Source: Streptomyces harbinensis
GTDB taxonomy: Bacteria; Actinomycetota; Actinomycetes; Streptomycetales; Streptomycetaceae
Length of the DNA: 64,000 bases
Direction: 5' to 3'
Assembly: GCF_900116145.1 (NCBI RefSeq)
Contig: NZ_FPAB01000006.1
Span: 269,185-333,184, forward strand
Shown piece by piece: positions 8,308-17,327 of the stretch. Below the pieces are notes generated by a model, which was given only the letters and a program-made list of their open reading frames with translations, was not told the DNA's origin and ran no database searches. Position numbers and translations under genes: made by a program. The first letter of the stretch is position 1, and each line of letters opens with the position of its first letter.

Positions 8308-11300
8308 ATGCCGATGCAGATCAGGTTGACCGTTCTGGGACGGGGCGCCGCCGGCGGCGCCGTGGACGTCCAGATCACCGCCCCCGCCGACACCCCGCTG
8401 GACGCCGTACTCGGCTCGCTGGCCGCCACCGCCACCCCGGGCGCCGGAGCGCCGGCCGCCGTCTACTGCGAGGACCAGCGGCTCGACCCCCGGCACGCCG
8501 TGCTGGGCGTGCCGCCGCTGGTGGATGGCGCGGTACTGGCGTTCCACCAGCCGCTGGCCGCCCCGCGCCCGCCCGCCGAGGCGGCCCGGCTGCTGGTGGT
8601 GGCCGGCCCGGACGCGGGCGGGGTGCATCTGCTGCTCGGCGGCGAGGTACGGATCGGACGATCCTCCGGCGCGGATGTCGCGCTGCGCGACCCGGATGTG
8701 TCGCGGCTGCACTGCGCGCTGACCCTCGGCGCCGACGGCACGGTGACGGTCACGGACCTCGGCTCGACCAACGGCACCCAGATCGACGGCCGCCCCGTCA
8801 CCGCCCCGGCCACCCCGATCCCGCCGGGCGCCCAGCTCCGGGTCGGCGAATCGACCCTGCGGGTCGTCCCCCCGGGCACCCAGGACCACTCCGGCGGGCC
8901 GCAGGACCACCCCTCGCACCACCCGGAGCAGCCGCACCGCCCGGAGCAGCCGGACACCAGCCCCGGCTCCGCCCGCCGGGCGGCGGCACGGGCGGCGACG
9001 GACCACCCCGGTCCGGCTACGGCCGCCCCCGACGCACCCCGCGCGCGGATGTCGCGCGGCGGCGACGCGTCCCCGGCGGGGCACCCGGGTCCGGAGCGCA
9101 CCGGCCCGTCCGCCACCCCATCCGGCCGGCCGACGCGGGACCACTCCGCCCCCGGGGCACCGTCCGCGCCCGGCACGGGCGGTACGGTCCCCACTCCCCC
9201 GGCCACCGGACCGTCCCGCCCCGGAGCGGAACGGTCCGCAGCGGGCGACCCGGGCCCGGCACCCGCCGCTCCGCCCGCCCCGTCCACCTCCGGAACCGGT
9301 CGGCCGACAGCGGACCGCGCCGCCTCCGGGGCACCGCACCCACAGGCATCGCGCGGCACCGTGCCCGGCCCGGGCCACGGCGGTATCCCGTCCCAGCACG
9401 ACGGGCACAGCGCCGACCGGGGCGCCTCCGTCGCCGGGCAGTCGCACGACAGATCCCGGGACGCCGCGCGGACCTCCGACACCGGCGTCCCCCATGCCCG
9501 GGAGAGCGCCGACACGGGGTCGGACGTGTTCTCCCCGGAGACCAGCCGCACCGTCCGGGGCACGCGGTACGACCGCGCCGGTGATCCCCGGCCCTACCCC
9601 AGCACCGACATGGGCCCCTTCACCCCGGGCCACCAGCCCGGCGCCCGCACGCAAGCCGCCGACGCCCCGACGAACGGGCCAGGCACCGGCGACCCCACCC
9701 GAGGCACCGAGCGCCACCAGACGCAGGGCCCGGAGAACGGCAGCCCCACCGCCGAATCCCGGACATCCCGACCCGGCACGGGCACCGCCGTCGGGCGGAC
9801 CAGCGACCCCCGCACCAGCGCTGCCGCCGGAGCGAACAACAGCACCGCTGCTCACGGCACCCCACCGGCCCGCCCGGGCGCGCAGGGCGCGGACCCGCGT
9901 ACAGGCCGAGCGCCGACGCACGCGGACTCCGCGCTCGACGCCCGGGCGCTCCGGACCGGTCCGGGCGGGGACACGGATACCGGACGGAACGACACCGCCC
10001 GTCCCCGCAGCGGCGCGCCCTCCCAGTTCGGCGCAGCCGCCGCCCAGGGCTTGGAATCACACGCGGGCCAGGGCTCCGGCACCACCGGTCCCGCGCACGA
10101 CACCCGTACCTTCCGTCCCGGCACCGGCAGGGACACGAACCCCTCCCGGGGCGAGGGCGCCCGGGCCCACGGCTCTCTCGCCGACCGCCCAGGTGACACC
10201 GATCCCGGGAGGAGCGTCGAGCCACCCACCGGGGGCCACACCGGATCCGCCGCCGCCATGGCCTCCGGACGCAGCACCACGGCCCGCACGAGTACCAGCG
10301 CGGACGACCCCACCAGCCACTCCGATGAGGCCCGGGCCTCCCGGCCCGGCACGACCCCGCCGCAGGACGCCGGACCTCGCGCTGGCAACACCGCCACCAG
10401 CACCAGCACCAGCAGCGCTCCGGCCGACCGGAGCGGTCTCCGCCCCGGCGATGCCGGCCCCGTGCGGGGCGTCGAGCCGCCCACCGGCCCCGGTGGGACC
10501 AGCCACGCCGCCGCACGGAGTGCCACCGCCCGCGCCGGAGCCGACGCCGCCACGCCCGCCCCCTCCCCGGGCACCGCCCCCTCCCGGGGCACCACACCCG
10601 GCGTTCCGCGCGCGCAGGGCGCGCAGGAGGCGGGGGCCGGCGCGCCGCAGGTGGCGGGCGGTGGGCCGGACGCGCACGTCACGCGCGTCGGGCAGCCCGC
10701 GCTGCGCCCGCCGCGCAAAGGGATCGTGGGATGGGCGCTGCGGATAGGGCGCGGCGGGCGGTCGGCGGACGCCGCCGAGGTCGCCGCCGCGCGGGCCGAG
10801 GCAGCCGCCGCCGATGCCCGGTGGCCCGACCCCGCCGCCATACTGCTCGCCGCCGTCGAGGGCGATCCCCTGCTGTGGGCGCGCGACGGCGCGCACCCGG
10901 ACGCGTTCACCGTGCGGCTCGGCACCGTGCAGCAACCCGCCGGGCCGCTGCTTCCGGTGACGCTCCCCCTGCCGGAGGCCGGTTCGCTCGCGCTCACCGG
11001 GCCCCGGGAGCGGCTGACCGGCCTGGCCCGAGGTGTCCTGGCCCAGCTCGCCGCCCTGCACGACCCCGGAACGCTGCGGATCGTCGTTCTGGCCGACGGC
11101 GGCGCCCGCGAGTGGTCCTGGCTCGGCTGGCTGCCGCATCTGCGGCCCGCCCGAGGCGAGAACTGCCGGCTGCTCGTGGGGTTCGACCCCACACAGATCG
11201 CGGCCCGGCTGCGCGAACTGGTCCAGCACATGCAGCAAACCCGACAGGCACAGCAAGCCCGGCACCGGCAGGACGGACCGGGCGCACGGCAGGCGGCAGG

Positions 11301-12771
11301 TGTCCCCACCTCCGCCACCACCCCCCGTACCGTCGTCCTGATCGACGGGGATCCCGGTTCCCCCGCCGCCCGGGAGGCCGCCGTCCATCTGGCGGCCGAG
11401 GGGCCGGCCGCCGGCATCCACCTTCTGGTCCTGGCCGACACCGCGGGCGTCCGCGCGCCGGTGGCCTGCGCCACCACCGGGGTGCTGAGCGACTCCGTCA
11501 CCGGTGTTCTCCATCTCACCGGCCCGGACGGGGCCGCCCGGCCGCCGGTCACGGCCGACGCCGTGTCCCGGGCGTGGGCCGAGCGGTTCGCGCGGGCGCT
11601 CGCGCCGCTCGGGGAGCGCGCGGAGAGCAGTGCCGCGCCCGAAAGCGGGTCCCCGCAGCCGCTGCCCGACAGCGTGCGGCTGCTGGACGTCCTGGCGCTG
11701 CCCCGGGTCACCCCGGCCGCCCTGCGCGAGCGGTGGGCCGGGCGCAGCGGGCTGCCCCTCGTGCTGGGCCTCGGCGGTACGGGGCCGGTGGAGGTCGATC
11801 TGGCCGCGTTCCGTGCCCCGCTGATGATTTCGGGTCCGCCCGGCTCCGGCCGTACCGAACTCCTCTGTTCCCTGGCGGTCTCACTCGCGGCGGGCGCGGA
11901 CCCGGACGCCTTGTCCCTTCTGCTGATCGAGGGTTCCGCCACCGGCGGCGGGCTGCGTCCGGCGGCCGAACTGCCGCAGGTGGCGGGGCATCTGGCGGCC
12001 ACCGATCCGATGCGGATGCGGTCTTTCGCGCAGGATCTGCGGGCCGAGCTGAAGCGGCGCGCCCTGCTGCTGGGCGAGGACGGGACGTTCGGTACGGCGG
12101 TGGTGGCGCCCCGGCCGCCCGCCGACGACGGCAGCGCCCGCGCCCCGCGCACCGTCCACGACGCACCATCCTCCCCTCCCTCCTCGGCCGGGCAACTGCC
12201 GCGCCTGGTGGTGCTGGCCGACGATCTGGACCTGCTGCTGACGCCGCCGCTCGGTGCGCCGGGCCGGCCCGCCGCCGGATCCGTCATACGGGTGCTGGAG
12301 GCGATCGCCCGCGAGGGGCACCGGCTCGGCGTGCATCTGATCGCCGCCGGGGCCGACCTGACGGAGGCACCCGGCGGCGGTCCGCTGATCGTGCTCGGCG
12401 GGTCACCGGCCGGCCGGGGCGAACTGCGCGCCGGCTCCGGGGCCCTTCCCGCCACGGGCGTCACCAGCGCGACCACCGCACCCCCGGCGACCGGCACGAC
12501 CGGCCCGACCGCGGCAACCGGCCCGGCCGCCGTAACCCCCTCGCCCACCGCCGTCACCGCCTTCCAGGCGGGCCGGGTGACGGGCCGGATCCCGCGGACC
12601 GCGACCCTGCGCCCGACCGTCACCCGCCTCGACTGGTCCACGGCCGGCGATCCGCCCGCCCGGCGGCCGGTGAAGGAACTGGGGAACGGCCCCACCGACA
12701 TCGCGCTGCTGGCCTCGGCGGCGGTCCGCGCGGGCCGCAACGACACCGCGGGCACCGCCTCCCTCGTCTGA
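8308..12771 (+). CDS. Ubiquitin-like/FHA/FtsK-type multidomain protein with a long disordered linker
   Basis: 1487 residues. Residues 1-90 resemble the ubiquitin-like fold of type VII secretion proteins (YukD/EccD-type). Residues of about 105-190 form an FHA domain (VRIGRSSGADV, SRLHC, DLGSTNGT) that should bind phosphothreonine. About 600 residues (191-790) are Pro/Thr/Gly/Ala/Asp-rich and look disordered. The C-terminal third resembles tandem FtsK/EccC-type domains: a first unit with WSWLGWLPHLRP and a second with GPPGSGRTELL near residue 1175 and a Walker B-like LVVLADDLDLLL. The Walker A lysine is replaced by Arg, so ATP hydrolysis is doubtful. Divergence from a kinase gene suggests the FHA domain reads PkaA/PkaB phosphorylation. 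Motor, scaffold or regulator cannot be decided. Confidence 0.8.
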   Translation: MPMQIRLTVLGRGAAGGAVDVQITAPADTPLDAVLGSLAATATPGAGAPAAVYCEDQRLDPRHAVLGVPPLVDGAVLAFHQPLAAPRPPAEAARLLVVAGPDAGGVHLLLGGEVRIGRSSGADVALRDPDVSRLHCALTLGADGTVTVTDLGSTNGTQIDGRPVTAPATPIPPGAQLRVGESTLRVVPPGTQDHSGGPQDHPSHHPEQPHRPEQPDTSPGSARRAAARAATDHPGPATAAPDAPRARMSRGGDASPAGHPGPERTGPSATPSGRPTRDHSAPGAPSAPGTGGTVPTPPATGPSRPGAERSAAGDPGPAPAAPPAPSTSGTGRPTADRAASGAPHPQASRGTVPGPGHGGIPSQHDGHSADRGASVAGQSHDRSRDAARTSDTGVPHARESADTGSDVFSPETSRTVRGTRYDRAGDPRPYPSTDMGPFTPGHQPGARTQAADAPTNGPGTGDPTRGTERHQTQGPENGSPTAESRTSRPGTGTAVGRTSDPRTSAAAGANNSTAAHGTPPARPGAQGADPRTGRAPTHADSALDARALRTGPGGDTDTGRNDTARPRSGAPSQFGAAAAQGLESHAGQGSGTTGPAHDTRTFRPGTGRDTNPSRGEGARAHGSLADRPGDTDPGRSVEPPTGGHTGSAAAMASGRSTTARTSTSADDPTSHSDEARASRPGTTPPQDAGPRAGNTATSTSTSSAPADRSGLRPGDAGPVRGVEPPTGPGGTSHAAARSATARAGADAATPAPSPGTAPSRGTTPGVPRAQGAQEAGAGAPQVAGGGPDAHVTRVGQPALRPPRKGIVGWALRIGRGGRSADAAEVAAARAEAAAADARWPDPAAILLAAVEGDPLLWARDGAHPDAFTVRLGTVQQPAGPLLPVTLPLPEAGSLALTGPRERLTGLARGVLAQLAALHDPGTLRIVVLADGGAREWSWLGWLPHLRPARGENCRLLVGFDPTQIAARLRELVQHMQQTRQAQQARHRQDGPGARQAAGVPTSATTPRTVVLIDGDPGSPAAREAAVHLAAEGPAAGIHLLVLADTAGVRAPVACATTGVLSDSVTGVLHLTGPDGAARPPVTADAVSRAWAERFARALAPLGERAESSAAPESGSPQPLPDSVRLLDVLALPRVTPAALRERWAGRSGLPLVLGLGGTGPVEVDLAAFRAPLMISGPPGSGRTELLCSLAVSLAAGADPDALSLLLIEGSATGGGLRPAAELPQVAGHLAATDPMRMRSFAQDLRAELKRRALLLGEDGTFGTAVVAPRPPADDGSARAPRTVHDAPSSPPSSAGQLPRLVVLADDLDLLLTPPLGAPGRPAAGSVIRVLEAIAREGHRLGVHLIAAGADLTEAPGGGPLIVLGGSPAGRGELRAGSGALPATGVTSATTAPPATGTTGPTAATGPAAVTPSPTAVTAFQAGRVTGRIPRTATLRPTVTRLDWSTAGDPPARRPVKELGNGPTDIALLASAAVRAGRNDTAGTASLV

Positions 12772-13008
12772 CCCAACCGCCCCCTCACACTCGCACATCC
12801 CCTCACACAACCGAACGCTTTCCCCCGCTGAGCTGCGATGACCGATAACGGGGTAGTCACAAAGGAAGGTTGGCGAGGCGGCTGGTCTTGCCTGTCCCCG
12901 GCCACGCGGCGTAGTACGAGGGACACAAGGACGTGCGGCGTGGCATGCCCGGTACCGCACAACCGAGTGCCGTGAGCCCGCCACGCCAGATGATGGAGGA
13001 CGGAACTC

Positions 13009-14406
13009 ATGCCCAGTTCGATTCGGGGACCCCGGAGAGCGGCCCGTGCCGCAGCGGCTGTGGCCGTCGCGTCCGCGCTCGCCTTCACGGCGGCGTGCGG
13101 CAGCGACAGCGACAGCAACGGGGGGAACGGCAGCGGCGGCGGCGACAACGGCGGCGATCACGCCCCCTCCATAGAACTGCCCGACCTGGCGGGCCAGTCC
13201 CTGGAGGTGGCGGCCGTGTGGACGGGCGCCGAGCGCGACAACTTCGTCGCCGTCCTCAAGGAGTTCGAGGACCGCACCGGCGCGAAGGTCAGCTTCGTGC
13301 CCAGCAGCGACAACGTCTCCAACTTCGTGGGCACCAAGATCGAGGGCGGCGCCCCGCCGGACATCGTGATGGTGCCGCAGGTCGGCGTGTTGCACGAGTT
13401 CGCCGAGAAGGGCTGGCTGGCCCCGGTCGGCCCGTCCGTCCAGGAGCAGCTGGACGCCAACTTCGGCCAGGGCTGGCAGGATCTGGGCGCGTACGACGGC
13501 GAGCAGTACGGCGTGTACGTGAAGGTCGCCAACAAGTCGCTGGTCTGGTACAACGCCAACTCCTTCGCCGCCGCCGGGGCCACGGAGCCGACCAGCTGGC
13601 AGGAGTTCATCGACACGGCCTGGCTGCTGTCGGACTCCGGCACCACGCCCGTATCGGTCGCGGGGGCCGACGGCTGGACGCTGACCGACTGGTTCGAGAA
13701 CATCTACCTCTCGCAGGCCGGCCCCGAGGCGTACGACCAGCTCGCCGCGCACGAGATCCCGTGGACGGACGAGACGGTCACCAACGCGCTGACCACGCTC
13801 GGCGAACTGTTCGGCGAGGACACCCTGCTGGCGGGCGGCGGCTCCGGCGCGCTCCAGACGGACTTCCCGGCCTCGGTCACCAACACCTTCTCCGACCTGG
13901 AGGCCCCGACCTCCGGCATGGTGTACGAGGGCGACTTCGTGGCCGCGTTCATCGCGGGCAACACGGACGCGGTCGTCGGCGAGGACGCGCTGGTCTTCCC
14001 GTTCCCGGCGGTGGACGGTGACGCCCCGGTGGTGACGGCCGGCGACGCGGCGGTGGCGCTGACCACCGACGGGACGGCGACCGAGGCGCAGGAGGCGCTG
14101 CTGGCGTTCCTGGCGTCCACCGACGCGGCACGCATCTGGGCGCAGCCGGGCGGCTACCTGTCCCCCAACCACTCGCTGGAGCTGGAGGCGTACCCGGACC
14201 AGGTGACGCAGGACATCGCCGCCGCGCTGCTGGCCGCCGGTGACGACTTCCGCTTCGACATGTCCGACCAGGCGCCGGCGGCGTTCGGCGGCACCACGGG
14301 ACAGGGCATGTGGCAGGGGCTCCAGAACTTCCTGCGCAACCCGGCCGACATCGAGGGCGCCCAGGAGTACCTGGAGGCCCAGGCCGTACGCGCGTACGGT
14401 CACTGA
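13009..14406 (+). CDS. Carbohydrate ABC transporter substrate-binding lipoprotein
   Basis: 465 residues, with GGAGG 9 nt before the ATG. It starts with a lipoprotein signal (basic start, Ala-rich core, lipobox FTAAC with Cys30) and a Ser/Gly/Asp/Asn linker. The mature part matches the family 1 sugar-binding fold: VAAVWTGAERDNF at the start, KIEGGAPPDIVMVPQVGVL, and NKSLVWYNANSF. It captures a sugar, probably an oligosaccharide, outside the membrane and hands it to the two permeases encoded next. The 237-nt upstream region separates it from the FHA gene and likely holds the operon promoter. The specific sugar cannot be read from the sequence. Confidence 0.9.
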   Translation: MPSSIRGPRRAARAAAAVAVASALAFTAACGSDSDSNGGNGSGGGDNGGDHAPSIELPDLAGQSLEVAAVWTGAERDNFVAVLKEFEDRTGAKVSFVPSSDNVSNFVGTKIEGGAPPDIVMVPQVGVLHEFAEKGWLAPVGPSVQEQLDANFGQGWQDLGAYDGEQYGVYVKVANKSLVWYNANSFAAAGATEPTSWQEFIDTAWLLSDSGTTPVSVAGADGWTLTDWFENIYLSQAGPEAYDQLAAHEIPWTDETVTNALTTLGELFGEDTLLAGGGSGALQTDFPASVTNTFSDLEAPTSGMVYEGDFVAAFIAGNTDAVVGEDALVFPFPAVDGDAPVVTAGDAAVALTTDGTATEAQEALLAFLASTDAARIWAQPGGYLSPNHSLELEAYPDQVTQDIAAALLAAGDDFRFDMSDQAPAAFGGTTGQGMWQGLQNFLRNPADIEGAQEYLEAQAVRAYGH

Positions 14407-14430
14407 CGCGGAGCGGGGCTGACACGGACC

Positions 14431-15741
14431 ATGGCTTCCGCCAAGGCGGTAGCGGTCATCAGGGCTCGTCCCTGGGCCGTCGCATGTTTTCTGCTGCCCG
14501 CGCTGCTGCTGCTCGGCGCGCTGATCGTGTACCCGATCGGGTACACGATCCAGCGCAGTCTCTTCGACGCGTCGGGCAGTAGTTTCGTCGGTCTTGAGAA
14601 TTTCCAGGACCTCTTCACCAATGAGGCGACCCGCAAGGCGCTCAGCAACACCCTGATCTGGATCGTGGTGGCCCCGGCCGTCGCGACCGGCCTGGGGCTG
14701 ATCTTCGCGGTGCTGACCGAACGCATCCGCTGGGCCACCGCGTTCAAGCTGGTGGTCTTCATGCCGATGGCCATCTCCATGCTGGCGGCCGGCATCATCT
14801 TCCGGCTGGTGTACGAGCAGGACCCGGACCGCGGTCTGGCGAACGCCGCGCTGGTGACGGTGCACGACACCTTCTCCGGCGGCGCCGCCTGGCCCGACGC
14901 CCGCCCCCGCCCGGACACCGGGCTGACGGCGCAGGAGGACGGCGCGTACCTGGTGGACGCCACGGCGCGCGCCGGGGAGCCGGTGCTGCTGCCGCTGGTC
15001 GGCGTCAAGCCGGCGGACGCCTCGGGCGAGGCGGAGGCCGCGCCGGCCGCCGCCGACCCGGGCGCGGTCACCGGCACCGTCTGGCTGGACTTCGCGCCGG
15101 GCGGCGGCGGTACCCAGGACGTCATCGACCCGGGCGAGAAGGCACTGTCCGGGCTGAAGGTGGAGGCGGTACGGGAGGACGGCAGTGTCGCCGCCTCGGC
15201 CACCACCGGCGACGACGGGACGTTCAGCCTGCCCGCCGAGGACGCGGACGGCACCCAGCTGCGGCTGGCCGCCGGGAACTTCACCGCCGCGTACAACGGG
15301 GTGGAGTGGCTGGGCCCGACGCTGGTCACGCCCGCCATCATCGCCAGCTACGTCTGGATGTGGGCGGGCTTCGCCATGGTGCTGATCGCCGCCGGACTCG
15401 CGGCCGTGCCGCGCGAGACGCTGGAGGCGGCCCGGGTGGACGGCGCGAACGAGTGGCAGGTGTTCCGGCGGATCACCGTGCCGCTGCTGGCGCCGCTGCT
15501 CGCGGTGGTGCTGGTGACGCTGATGATCAACGTGCTGAAGGTCTTCGACCTGGTGTACGTCATCGCGCCCAGTTCCTCGCAGGCGGACGCCAACGTGCTG
15601 GCGCTTGAGCTGTACCGGTCGTCGTTCGGCGGCGGGGCCAACCAGGGGCTCGGCAGTGCCATCGCGGTGCTGCTGCTGGTGCTGTGCGTGCCGATGATGA
15701 TCATGAATGTGCGGCGGCTGCGACAGGAGAAGAAGCGGTGA
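14431..15741 (+). CDS. Sugar ABC transporter permease (MalF-like) with an extracellular insertion
   Basis: 436 residues, against about 300 for the family. N-terminal helices at about 15-38, 72-96 and 104-128 are followed by an insertion of about 160 residues (131-290) before the remaining helices resume at LVTPAIIASYVWMWAGF. The insertion contains GTVWLDF, LSGLKVEAVREDGSVAASATTGDDGTFSLP, a Cna-B/carboxypeptidase-regulatory-like beta-sandwich signature, and would face outside between helices 3 and 4. The EAA loop is intact (ETLEAARVDGANEWQVFRRI, about 329-348), so the core looks functional. The stop overlaps the next permease start (GTGA). Confidence 0.88.
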   Translation: MASAKAVAVIRARPWAVACFLLPALLLLGALIVYPIGYTIQRSLFDASGSSFVGLENFQDLFTNEATRKALSNTLIWIVVAPAVATGLGLIFAVLTERIRWATAFKLVVFMPMAISMLAAGIIFRLVYEQDPDRGLANAALVTVHDTFSGGAAWPDARPRPDTGLTAQEDGAYLVDATARAGEPVLLPLVGVKPADASGEAEAAPAAADPGAVTGTVWLDFAPGGGGTQDVIDPGEKALSGLKVEAVREDGSVAASATTGDDGTFSLPAEDADGTQLRLAAGNFTAAYNGVEWLGPTLVTPAIIASYVWMWAGFAMVLIAAGLAAVPRETLEAARVDGANEWQVFRRITVPLLAPLLAVVLVTLMINVLKVFDLVYVIAPSSSQADANVLALELYRSSFGGGANQGLGSAIAVLLLVLCVPMMIMNVRRLRQEKKR

Positions 15742-16670
15742 GCGCCTCGACCGAAGCGGCGGCCCCGTCCGCCCCCAACCCGCCGCCGCACCGTACGGAC
15801 GCCCCGGCCGGGCCGCCCAAACCGTCCCTCGCCTCGCGCATCGGCGCGATCGCGGGCGGCGGCGCGGTCCGGGTGGTGCTGACGGTGCTGGCCGTGCTGT
15901 GGCTGCTGCCCACCGCCGGGCTGCTGGCGTCCTCCTTCCGGGACCCGCGGGACATCGCGTCCTCGGGCTGGTGGGAGGCGCTGACCGACCCGGGCCAGTG
16001 GACCGGCGCGAACTACAGCGCGCTGCTCAGCAACGACGCCTTCACCAGCTCGCTGTGGACGACGATCGCCATCACGGTCCCGTCCACGGTGCTGGTGATC
16101 GTGCTCGGCGCACTGGCCGCGTACGCCTTCGCGTGGCTGGACTTCCCCGGCCGCGACTGGCTGTTCGTGCTGGTGGTGGCGCTGCTGGTGGTACCGGTGC
16201 AGGTGGCGCTGATCCCGGTGGCGCGGCTGTTCAACACGCTCGGCATCTTCGAGACGACGGTCGGCGTGGTGATCTTCCACTCGGCCTTCGGGCTGCCGTT
16301 CGCCATCTTCCTGCTGCGGAACTTCTTCGCGGAGATCCCGCGCGAACTGCTGGAGGCGGCCCGGCTCGACGGGGCGGGCGAACTGCGGCTGTTCACCCGC
16401 GTGGTACTCCCGCTGGGCGGCCCGGCCATCGCGGCGCTGGGCATCTTCCAGTTCATGTGGGTGTGGAACGACATGCTGGTGGCGCTGATCTTCGCCGACT
16501 CCAGCTCCCCACCCATGACGGTGGCGCTCCAGCAGGAGATGCGCCAGTTCGGCAGCAACATCGAGGTCCTGGCGCCGGGCGCCTTCCTGTCGATGCTGAT
16601 CCCGCTGGGCATCTTCTTCGCCTTCCAGCGCCAGTTCGTGACGGGCGTGATGGCGGGCTCCGTCAAGTAA
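15738..16670 (+). CDS. Sugar ABC transporter permease (MalG-like)
   Basis: 310 residues from the GTG at 15738, which overlaps the TGA of the previous permease by 4 nt; this coupling decides the start. A Pro-rich cytoplasmic leader of about 40 residues precedes six helices. The EAA loop (RELLEAARLDGAGELRLFTRV) sits where MalG-type permeases have it. It forms the channel with the upstream permease. No ATPase gene follows: the operon ends at a strong hairpin. Streptomyces sugar importers commonly share the ATPase MsiK, so that is the likely partner, encoded elsewhere. Confidence 0.92.
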   Translation: MSASTEAAAPSAPNPPPHRTDAPAGPPKPSLASRIGAIAGGGAVRVVLTVLAVLWLLPTAGLLASSFRDPRDIASSGWWEALTDPGQWTGANYSALLSNDAFTSSLWTTIAITVPSTVLVIVLGALAAYAFAWLDFPGRDWLFVLVVALLVVPVQVALIPVARLFNTLGIFETTVGVVIFHSAFGLPFAIFLLRNFFAEIPRELLEAARLDGAGELRLFTRVVLPLGGPAIAALGIFQFMWVWNDMLVALIFADSSSPPMTVALQQEMRQFGSNIEVLAPGAFLSMLIPLGIFFAFQRQFVTGVMAGSVK

Positions 16671-16687
16671 CACCGACTGCGACACGG

Positions 16688-16719
16688 AAGGGGGCCGCCC
16701 CGGCCGGGGCGGCCCCCTT
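16688..16719. terminator. Bidirectional terminator hairpin after the sugar transporter operon
   Basis: A 32-nt perfect palindrome (16-bp arms, very G+C-rich) with an A-A/T-T end, 18 nt after the permease stop and 15 nt from the convergent GNAT stop. It also marks the left border of the accessory segment. Confidence 0.8.
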
Positions 16720-16733
16720 GCGCATGGGTCAAC

Positions 16734-17327
16734 TCAGGGCAGCAGCAAGTCCTGTTGCCCGCTCACGTGTGAACCTTCGGTCGACGAGGGTTCACGGATG
16801 CGGCGAAGCATGGCGGTGAGGACGGGCCCGTCGAGCGAGGGTTGCTGCACACTGATTTCCCGGTACCCCCAGGCCTCGTAGAGCGCCTTGACCTTGCCGT
16901 CTCCGGCGAGCGGGTTGACGAGGAGCGTGGCTTGTTCCTCGGGGCGTGCCGCGAGAAGCTCGTCGTGGATGCGGCGCGCGGCTCCGATACCACGCCAGGG
17001 CGTGCGCAGCATGATTTCCTTGACCGCGACGGTGGGGATATCGGTGCATCCGGCTGGAAGCGGCGTGGTCATGCGCCTCCACCAGCGGTCATCCGGCTGA
17101 AGGGTGTTGAGGTAGGCGTATCCGATGGGCTCGGTTCCATGGAATCCGATCACCGCCTCCCAGCCAGGCTCAGAAGCATGACGTGCCAGTCGTTCCCCGT
17201 AGCGCTCCACCGAGTAATGAGGCTCATGGAGACGGTCGGAGCGGACTTCGGCGTAGACATCGATGAGCATGTTCCACACGGCGTCGATCGCGGTCGCGTG
17301 ACGGAGCTCGATCTCCCCGGAGTTCAT
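16734..17327 (-). CDS. GNAT family N-acetyltransferase
   Basis: 197 residues. The GNAT fold is visible: an N-terminal strand/helix (ELRHATAIDAVWNML), then GTEPIGYAYLNTL, then VAVKEIMLRTPWRGIGAARRIHDELLA carrying a Q/RxxGxG/A-type acetyl-CoA site (RGIGAA), and KALYEAWGYREI near the C-terminus. It would move an acetyl group from acetyl-CoA to an unknown amine. Its ATG overlaps the TAA of the XRE regulator (TAATG), so the two are translationally coupled. Coupling to a regulator beside a RiPP cassette leaves open a role in regulation, self-protection or tailoring. Confidence 0.85.
   Translation of the reverse strand: MNSGEIELRHATAIDAVWNMLIDVYAEVRSDRLHEPHYSVERYGERLARHASEPGWEAVIGFHGTEPIGYAYLNTLQPDDRWWRRMTTPLPAGCTDIPTVAVKEIMLRTPWRGIGAARRIHDELLAARPEEQATLLVNPLAGDGKVKALYEAWGYREISVQQPSLDGPVLTAMLRRIREPSSTEGSHVSGQQDLLLP

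Noticed and set aside
9852..13148. Open frame of about 1100 codons antisense to the FHA/FtsK gene
   Set aside because: Composition shadow (Arg/Ser/Pro/Ala-rich, no motifs). The plus-strand frame has a ribosome site and clear FHA and FtsK-like domains.
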